A stretch of 64,000 bases of DNA, taken from Oscillospiraceae bacterium (lineage in GTDB: Bacteria > Bacillota > Clostridia > Oscillospirales > Oscillospiraceae). Where the stretch lies: positions 1-64,000 of the forward strand of contig SVLO01000005.1 of NCBI GenBank assembly GCA_015067885.1, read 5' to 3'. This document shows, one piece after another, positions 57,520-64,000 of this stretch (within the stretch, counting starts at the first letter, position 1; the number at the start of each line of letters is the position of its first letter). The notes beneath the pieces were generated by a model. The model worked only from the letters and a program-made list of their open reading frames with translations. It made no database searches and had not been told where the DNA came from. The translations under genes and the position numbers were made by a program.

Positions 57520-59970
57520 ATGGCTGAACAAACGATTGCGAAGGTTGCGCTTTCCAGGGCGTTGTACGCCATTGACAAGCCCTATGACTATCTGGTTTCC
57601 GACTCCATGGCCCAAACACTGCGGCCCGGTATGCGGGTACTTGTACCCTTTGGAGCCGGCAATCAGCCCAGCGAAGGCATCGTCCTCTCCGTCGAAGCGG
57701 GAAACGGCACCCGGCTAAAGGGTGTCCTCAGTCTTTTGGATGACGAGCCTGTTTTAAATGATAAGCTGCTGAAATTGGCCCTTTGGATGCGCGAGCGGTG
57801 CTTTTGTACCGTGTACAGCGCGGTAAAAGCCATGCTCCCGGCCGGGTTGTATTTTTCGGTTCGGGATTGCTGCCGTATTCGACCGGATATCAGCAGGGAA
57901 GCAGCTTACGAGTCTGTTGCCCATTCCTCTGTGGCGACAAAGCTGCTGGATATACTGTACGCTTGCGGTGGCTGCGCAGATGTGGAGCAAATTCGGATCG
58001 CCTTCGGGGAAAAGTCCCCCTCTGCTGCCATAAAACTACTTGCAGAGCAGGGCATCATCACCGTCGAAACCGATACGCACCGTGCGGTCAACGATAAGAC
58101 TCAAAGTATTGCCGTGCTTGCAGTTCCCGCGGAAGAGGCCATGGCACTTGTGACTCCAAAGCGCAAAAGCGCTCCCTTGCATTACAGCGTTATGGAGCTG
58201 CTGTGTGCCATGGGCAGCGCCAATAGCAAGGAATTGTGCTATTTTACCGGTGCCTCTATGGCCACCCTGCGCACCCTTGCGAAAAAAGGGTTGATCACCC
58301 TTGAAAAACAGGAGGTTTTTCGCCGCAAGGCGGTAGATGTACCTCCGGCAGAGCCGGTGCAGCTTAACGAGGAGCAGCAGTCGGTATTTGAAAGGCTGGA
58401 CGCCCTTGCCATGGGCGAGAAGGCCGCCGCTGCGCTGCTGTACGGCGTAACAGGCAGCGGAAAAACCCAGGTGTACATCCGGTTGATCCAAAGCGTGTTG
58501 GCTCGTGGCCGCACTGCCATGGTCTTGGTGCCGGAAATCGCGCTGACCCCTCAGTTGCTTCGCATTTTTACCGCCCACTTCGGCGAAAAAATCGCTGTAC
58601 TTCACAGCAGCTTGCGGGCAGGGGAGCGGTACGATGAGTGGAAGCGGGTCAAAAGTGGCAGGGCACAGGTGGTCATTGGTACCCGTTCCGCTGTATTTGC
58701 CCCCCTGAATAACATCGGAATCATTATTTTAGACGAAGAGCAGGAAACCTCCTATAAATCGGAAAACAGCCCCCGCTACCACGCCGGAGATGTGGCGAAG
58801 TATCGTTGTGCGCAGGACAATGCTCTACTGGTGCTTGGCTCAGCCACACCAAGCGTTGAAACCATGTATCGTGCCGAAACAGGTCGTTACAGCATGATAC
58901 GACTTGAAAAGCGGTATAATCAAAAAGCCATGCCACAGGTTATGATCGCAGATATGAAAGATGAGCTGCGCTGTGGAAACGGCGGCGCCGTCAGCCGCCT
59001 TTTGTGCGATGAGATCCAAAGCAATCTGGAGCGTGGGGAGCAGACCATTCTCTTTCTCAATCGTCGTGGTGCCAGCCGCATGGTTTCCTGTGGTGAGTGT
59101 GGTCACGTGCCGGAATGTCCGCGCTGCTCGGTGCATTTAACGTACCATTCCGCCAATGGTCGGCTCATGTGTCACCACTGCGGTCATTCCCAGCGCCTGC
59201 CGGACGCCTGCCCCGATTGCGGCGGCGGTTTGAATTTCATCGGCGTGGGAACACAACGGGTGGAGGAGGAACTTGCTGAGCTGTTCCCCGGGGTCGAGAT
59301 ACTTCGGATGGACACCGATACCGTCACGGCTGCAAAGCCACACGAATACTACTTGGAGCGCTTTCGCAAAGAGAAAGTGCCGATCTTGATTGGCACGCAG
59401 ATGGTTGCCAAGGGGCTGGACTTTGAGAACGTAACCCTGGTTGGCGTTATTGCGGCGGATCTTGCGCTTTTTGCCGAGGATTTTCGTGCCGCGGAGCGTA
59501 CATTCTCCCTTTTAACTCAGGTGGTCGGTCGTGCCGGTCGGGGAGAGAAGACCGGACGTGCTGTAATACAAACCTATACCCCGGAGCATGAGGTAATTAC
59601 TTTTGCGGCTCAGCAGGACTACGATAGCTTCTACCGGCAGGAAATTGCTCTGCGCCAGCTGCGCGGGATGCCCCCGTTTTCCGATGTGACCGTCATTACT
59701 GTATCCGGCCCGGACGAGGCAAGCGTGCTGCGCACCTGTACGAAGCTGCGAGGCGGCCTGGAACATGGTGCGGTGGGCCAAATGCAAATTCTGGGTCCTG
59801 CGCCGGCAATTATCACCAAGGTCAATAATCGCTATCGCTATCACATTACCATAAACGGAACCAGTACACCGGAACAGCGGCGGCTGATCGCACACTTGCT
59901 GCGCGCTGTACATCAGGATAAGGAAAGTAAGGGTGTGTCTGCCTATGCGGACATTAACCCTATGGATTGA
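57520..59970 (+). CDS. priA: Primosomal protein N' (PriA helicase)
   Basis: LLYGVTGSGKTQVYIRLI; DEEQETSYKSENSPRYHAGDVAKYR; Zn-binding CGECGHVPECPRCSVHLTYH...CHHCGH. Confidence 0.96.
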   Translation: MAEQTIAKVALSRALYAIDKPYDYLVSDSMAQTLRPGMRVLVPFGAGNQPSEGIVLSVEAGNGTRLKGVLSLLDDEPVLNDKLLKLALWMRERCFCTVYSAVKAMLPAGLYFSVRDCCRIRPDISREAAYESVAHSSVATKLLDILYACGGCADVEQIRIAFGEKSPSAAIKLLAEQGIITVETDTHRAVNDKTQSIAVLAVPAEEAMALVTPKRKSAPLHYSVMELLCAMGSANSKELCYFTGASMATLRTLAKKGLITLEKQEVFRRKAVDVPPAEPVQLNEEQQSVFERLDALAMGEKAAAALLYGVTGSGKTQVYIRLIQSVLARGRTAMVLVPEIALTPQLLRIFTAHFGEKIAVLHSSLRAGERYDEWKRVKSGRAQVVIGTRSAVFAPLNNIGIIILDEEQETSYKSENSPRYHAGDVAKYRCAQDNALLVLGSATPSVETMYRAETGRYSMIRLEKRYNQKAMPQVMIADMKDELRCGNGGAVSRLLCDEIQSNLERGEQTILFLNRRGASRMVSCGECGHVPECPRCSVHLTYHSANGRLMCHHCGHSQRLPDACPDCGGGLNFIGVGTQRVEEELAELFPGVEILRMDTDTVTAAKPHEYYLERFRKEKVPILIGTQMVAKGLDFENVTLVGVIAADLALFAEDFRAAERTFSLLTQVVGRAGRGEKTGRAVIQTYTPEHEVITFAAQQDYDSFYRQEIALRQLRGMPPFSDVTVITVSGPDEASVLRTCTKLRGGLEHGAVGQMQILGPAPAIITKVNNRYRYHITINGTSTPEQRRLIAHLLRAVHQDKESKGVSAYADINPMD

Positions 59971-59984
59971 AGGAGTTGTTTTCT

Positions 59985-60473
59985 TTGGCAATCAGAAAAA
60001 TTGTGACCCAAGGCGACCCTGTATTGAATAAACCCTGCCACCCTGTAACCCAATTTGACCAAAAGCTGTGGGACCTGCTGGAGGATATGCATGACACGCT
60101 GGCTCAGTCCAACGGTGTTGGCCTTGCGGCGCCCCAAATCGGCATATTGCGCCGCGTAGTGCTGGTTATCAACGGTGAAGACGAAGTCATTGAGCTGATC
60201 AATCCCACCATCATCCACACTGCCGGCGAGCAGGAGGGGTTGGAGGGATGCCTGAGCGTGCCGGGCAAGTGGGGCATAGTCAAGCGTCCCATGCGTGTGC
60301 GTGTTCGTGCGCAGGACCGCAACGGAACCTGGTTTGAGGTTGAAGACGAGGATCTGACCGCCCGCTGTTTCTGCCACGAACTGGACCACCTGGACGGACA
60401 TCTGTTTTCTGAGCTGGCCGATCAGCTCTACACGGCCGAAGAACTGGACGCCATGATGGAGGAAGAGGAGTAA
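59985..60473 (+). CDS. def: Peptide deformylase (TTG start)
   Basis: GVGLAAPQIG, EGCLSVPG, CHELDHLDGHLF. Confidence 0.96.
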   Translation: MAIRKIVTQGDPVLNKPCHPVTQFDQKLWDLLEDMHDTLAQSNGVGLAAPQIGILRRVVLVINGEDEVIELINPTIIHTAGEQEGLEGCLSVPGKWGIVKRPMRVRVRAQDRNGTWFEVEDEDLTARCFCHELDHLDGHLFSELADQLYTAEELDAMMEEEE

Positions 60474-60476
60474 ACC

Positions 60477-61397
60477 ATGCGTATTCTGTTTATGGGAACA
60501 CCGGATTTTGCCGTTCCTTCCCTTGAGGCGCTTGTCAAGGCCGGACACGATATCTGCGGCGTATTTACTCAGCCGGACAAGCCAAAAAACCGCGGAATGA
60601 AGCTGCAGGCACCGCCTGTAAAGGAGTTTGCCCTTGCACATAACATTCCTGTGTTTCAACCGGAAACTGTGAAGGACGGCACTGCCCTTGCCATTATTGA
60701 GCGGCTGGAGCCGGAGCTGATTGCCGTGGCTGCTTATGGACGGATCTTGCCGGTTGAGATTTTGGATTATCCTGCCTTTGGCTGTATCAATGTCCATTCG
60801 TCCTTACTGCCCAAGTATCGCGGTTCTGCCCCCATCCACTGGGCCATTCTCAACGGCGATGAAGTAAGCGGCGTAACCATTATGCACATGGCCAAGGCAA
60901 TGGATGCCGGCGATATTATTGATCAAGCCATTACCCCTATCGACCCTGACGAAACCGTAGAAACGCTCCATGACAGATTGGCTTCTATGGGTGCCGAGCT
61001 GCTGGTAGATGTTGTGGCCAGGATAAAAGCCGGAACAGCCACCCGTACTGCACAGGACGAGAGCAAGGTAACCTTTGCGCCCATGCTGTCCCGGGAACTG
61101 TCCCCCCTTGATTGGACGCGGTCCGCTCGGCAGCTGCACGATCAGGTGCGTGGCCTGGTTCCCTGGCCGGCCACCACAACGGATATTATCGGAGCGCAGC
61201 CCATCAAAATCTTTCAAACAGAGCTGACAGGGCAGAAGACAAACGCCGCTCCCGGGACCATTTTGGATGCCGGAAAGAACGGTATCGATGTTGCCTGTGG
61301 TGATGGATTTGTGCTGCGCATCAAACAGCTTCAGGCGCAGGGCGGCAAGCGCATGGCGGCCGCGGATTATTTGCGCGGCCACCCGATCAACATCTGA
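60477..61397 (+). CDS. fmt: Methionyl-tRNA formyltransferase
   Basis: MRILFMGTPDFAVPSLEALVKAGHDICGVFTQPDKPKNRG; NVHSSLLPKYRGSAPIHWAI. Confidence 0.97.
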   Translation: MRILFMGTPDFAVPSLEALVKAGHDICGVFTQPDKPKNRGMKLQAPPVKEFALAHNIPVFQPETVKDGTALAIIERLEPELIAVAAYGRILPVEILDYPAFGCINVHSSLLPKYRGSAPIHWAILNGDEVSGVTIMHMAKAMDAGDIIDQAITPIDPDETVETLHDRLASMGAELLVDVVARIKAGTATRTAQDESKVTFAPMLSRELSPLDWTRSARQLHDQVRGLVPWPATTTDIIGAQPIKIFQTELTGQKTNAAPGTILDAGKNGIDVACGDGFVLRIKQLQAQGGKRMAAADYLRGHPINI

Positions 61398-61419
61398 TTG
61401 AACGACAGGAGGTGTTTCC

Positions 61420-62748
61420 ATGGATGCAAGACAGGTTGCATTGCTGACCCTTTGCGCCTGCGAGCGGCAGGGGGGCTGGTCTGACGGCGTGCTAAAAAAA
61501 CAGCTGGCCCAAGCCGGACTGGACAGCCGTGATGCGGCCCTTGCCACCCAGTTGTGCTTTGGCGTGGTACAAAATCGCATTCTGCTGGATTTTTACATCT
61601 CCAAGTTTTCCAATATTCCCATTAAGCGCATGGAGAGCAAAGTGATACAAGCATTGCGTCTTGCGCTGTATCAAATGCTGTTTCTTACCCGAATTCCTCA
61701 CAGCGCTGCCGTAAACAGCGCGGTGGAGTTGACTCGCGAAAGCTGCAAAAACCCCCGGGCAGCCGGTATGGTCAACGGGATTCTCCGCGCCTTGGAGCGC
61801 AATTTGGATCAGCTGCCACTGATCGACCAGGGCGACCCGGTTACGTACCTGTCCACCCTTTACAGCCACCCAGCCTGGCTGGTGGAGCTGTGGCTGAAGC
61901 AGTTGGGCCGGGAGGAAACCGCGGCGCTTCTAGCGGCCAACAACAGCGCTCCGCCCATTACGGCGCAGGTGAACACTTGCCGCATCAGCACGCCTGCTTT
62001 ATTGGCCCGCCTGTCGGAGCAGGGGGTGGATGCTCAGTTGCATCCATGGCTGCCCGACTGCTTGATTTTGCGGGATACCGGAAGCATTGAGGCGCTGGAC
62101 AGCTTTAAGCAGGGCCTGTTCCACATCCAGGATGCAGCCAGCCGTATTGCGGTTGCAGCCGCCGGCGTAAAGCCGGGTATGCGTGTGCTGGATGCTTGCG
62201 CCGCACCGGGTGGCAAGTCCTTTTCCTTGTCACTAGACATGGAAAACAGCGGCGAGATCATTTCCTGCGATCTCCACCCGCATAAGAAAAAGCTGATTCA
62301 GGCCGGTGCCGAACGGCTGGGATTTTCAGTTATTACACCTTTGACGGCTGACGCCGGTCAGTTCCGACCGGAGTGGCAGGATGGATTTGACCTTGTGGTT
62401 GCTGACGTACCCTGTTCCGGCTTGGGTGTAATTCGCAAGAAGCCGGATATCCGCTACAAGGCACCGGAGCCTCTTGCTGATTTACCGGAGGTGCAGCTTC
62501 GAATTCTTCAAAACGTCGCCAATTATGTTCGGCCCGGCGGCGCACTGCTCTATTCAACTTGCACCCTTCTCGAACGGGAAAACAAAGCGGTTGTTACGCA
62601 ATTTTTGGCGGATAACCCGCGGTTCTGCCTTGAGGCGTTTACTCTGCCCGAGCCAATCGGCACGGCGGAGGAGGGGATGGTCACGTTGTGGCCACACCGA
62701 CATAATACGGACGGATTTTTCTTTGCAAAATTGAGGAGGCAGGCATGA
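61420..62748 (+). CDS. rsmB: 16S rRNA (cytosine-967-C5)-methyltransferase
   Basis: NusB-like N-terminus; DACAAPGGKSFSL; VADVPCSGLGVIRKKPDIRYK; LLYSTCTLLERENKAVV. Confidence 0.95.
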   Translation: MDARQVALLTLCACERQGGWSDGVLKKQLAQAGLDSRDAALATQLCFGVVQNRILLDFYISKFSNIPIKRMESKVIQALRLALYQMLFLTRIPHSAAVNSAVELTRESCKNPRAAGMVNGILRALERNLDQLPLIDQGDPVTYLSTLYSHPAWLVELWLKQLGREETAALLAANNSAPPITAQVNTCRISTPALLARLSEQGVDAQLHPWLPDCLILRDTGSIEALDSFKQGLFHIQDAASRIAVAAAGVKPGMRVLDACAAPGGKSFSLSLDMENSGEIISCDLHPHKKKLIQAGAERLGFSVITPLTADAGQFRPEWQDGFDLVVADVPCSGLGVIRKKPDIRYKAPEPLADLPEVQLRILQNVANYVRPGGALLYSTCTLLERENKAVVTQFLADNPRFCLEAFTLPEPIGTAEEGMVTLWPHRHNTDGFFFAKLRRQA

Positions 62749-63791
62749 TCGACATAAAGTCCTACAACCTGACCGATATGTCTGCGCTGTTCAAGCAGTG
62801 GGGTGAGCCGGCCTTTCGTGCCAAACAGGTGTTCCGGTGGCTCCATCGTGGTGTAACTGATTTTGATGCCATGAGCGACCTATCAAAAGCTCTGCGCGAA
62901 AAGCTGTCCTCCACTTGTACCATCAGCAGCCTGCAAGTAGAGCGCAAGCAGGTTTCGGCCATCGACGGCACCATCAAATATTTGTGGCGTCTGCCCGACG
63001 GCAATTGCATTGAAACGGTGCTGATGCGCTACAAACACGGTAATACCGTGTGCATTTCCTGCCAGGTCGGGTGTCGTATGGGTTGTGCTTTCTGCGCGTC
63101 CACTTTGGGCGGCAAGGTCCGCGATCTCACTCCGGCAGAAATGCTGGATCAGGTCATGTTCACCCAGCTTGACAGCGGGGAGCAGGTGTCCAACATCGTG
63201 CTGATGGGCATTGGTGAGCCGCTGGACAATTTTGATACGGTGATGCGTTTTTTGGAGCTTGTTAATTCGCCGGACGGTTTGAATATCGGTATGCGGCACA
63301 TTTCCTTGTCCACCTGTGGTCTGGCCGACAAAATCGATTTGCTTGCACAGAGGCATCTGCAACTGACTTTGTCGGTATCTCTGCACGCGCCGGACGACGA
63401 GACGCGCTCAACCATCATGCCCGTCAACCGGGCCATCAGTGTAGACCGGCTGATGGAAGCCTGCCACAACTACTTCAACGTAACCGGGCGACGAATTTCC
63501 TTCGAGTACGCCATGATTGATGGAGTCAACGATTCCGATGCCCAGGCAGATTTATTGGCAAAGAAGATCAAAGGCATTGCCGCCCACGTCAACTTGATTC
63601 CCCTGAACCACGTGGAGGAAAGTCCCCTGAAACCCAGCCGCAGAGTCAGGCAATTTCAGCAACGGTTGGAGGAGAAGGGTATCGCCGTCACAGTACGGCG
63701 CAGGCTGGGCAGCGATATTGATGCCTCCTGCGGACAATTGCGCCGCAAGGCAATGAACAAACAGCAATCAGGAAAAGAGGCTGACACATGA
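62745..63791 (+). CDS. rlmN: 23S rRNA (adenine-2503-C2)-methyltransferase RlmN
   Basis: CISCQVGCRMGCAFCASTLGG radical SAM CxxxCxxC; MGIGEPLDNFD. Confidence 0.97.
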   Translation: MIDIKSYNLTDMSALFKQWGEPAFRAKQVFRWLHRGVTDFDAMSDLSKALREKLSSTCTISSLQVERKQVSAIDGTIKYLWRLPDGNCIETVLMRYKHGNTVCISCQVGCRMGCAFCASTLGGKVRDLTPAEMLDQVMFTQLDSGEQVSNIVLMGIGEPLDNFDTVMRFLELVNSPDGLNIGMRHISLSTCGLADKIDLLAQRHLQLTLSVSLHAPDDETRSTIMPVNRAISVDRLMEACHNYFNVTGRRISFEYAMIDGVNDSDAQADLLAKKIKGIAAHVNLIPLNHVEESPLKPSRRVRQFQQRLEEKGIAVTVRRRLGSDIDASCGQLRRKAMNKQQSGKEADT

Positions 63792-64000
63792 ATATGTGGG
63801 GTATAACCGACCGGGGTGTTGTCCGGGAGGAAAATCAGGACGCTTACGCCTTGCAGGTGCTGTCTGACCGACAGCAGCTTGCAGTGGTATGCGACGGCAT
63901 GGGTGGTGCCCGTGCCGGCAACATTGCCAGCACAATGGCGGTTGAAACGTTTATGGATGCGTTTTCCTCCCTTTGGGACGCCGGTGAGCGTAAGGCGGAA
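63788..64000 (+). CDS. PP2C-family Ser/Thr phosphatase (truncated at right edge)
   Basis: MNMWGITDRGVVREENQDAYALQVLSDRQQLAVVCDGMGGARAGNIASTMAVE; ATGA overlap with rlmN. Confidence 0.92.
   Translation, partial: MNMWGITDRGVVREENQDAYALQVLSDRQQLAVVCDGMGGARAGNIASTMAVETFMDAFSSLWDAGERKAE

Noticed and set aside
1-64000. CRISPR array, prophage, integrase or transposase
   Set aside because: No spaced direct repeats of CRISPR type and no recognisable phage or transposase protein were seen on either strand.

Overview
The window reads as a gene-dense chromosomal segment from a Gram-positive, spore-forming Clostridia-type bacterium (probably Oscillospiraceae-like; inferred from gene content: sigG, gerW/ytfJ, ylmC/ymxH, dacF-like, remA, T-box). 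Almost all of it is conserved housekeeping operons on the + strand: nusB / TsaD-like / xseAB / ispA / dxs / tlyA / nadK / argR / recN; a T-box-controlled EamA transporter plus tyrS; tRNA-Ser x2; rplS / rbgA / rnhB / yraN; thrC; tig / clpP / clpX / lon / engB; scpAB / gerW / dacF / rluB; cmk / plsC / ispH-S1 fusion; carD / ispD / ispF; cdaA / cdaR; yicC / remA / gmk / rpoZ / priA / def / fmt / rsmB / rlmN / prpC. The left edge is accessory: a ~2000-aa secreted SLH-anchored sialidase-like multidomain protein, with the start of a second similar-looking gene at the window edge. Best leads: (1) a strong in-frame Shine-Dalgarno and ATG inside the ispH-S1 fusion that could release a stand-alone S1 protein; (2) three consecutive Cys-rich genes (RseC-like, DUF5685-like, DnaJ with a Cys-rich tail); (3) a Tyr-specifier T-box in front of a drug/metabolite-type transporter and tyrS; (4) a hairpin abutting the sigG ribosome-binding site; (5) three mutually exclusive inverted elements at the rpiR promoter; (6) a four-gene esterase/acyltransferase/LarA insert between rplS and rbgA. 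No CRISPR array, prophage, transposase or rRNA was seen. Family names come from reading the translated sequences, not from database searches.
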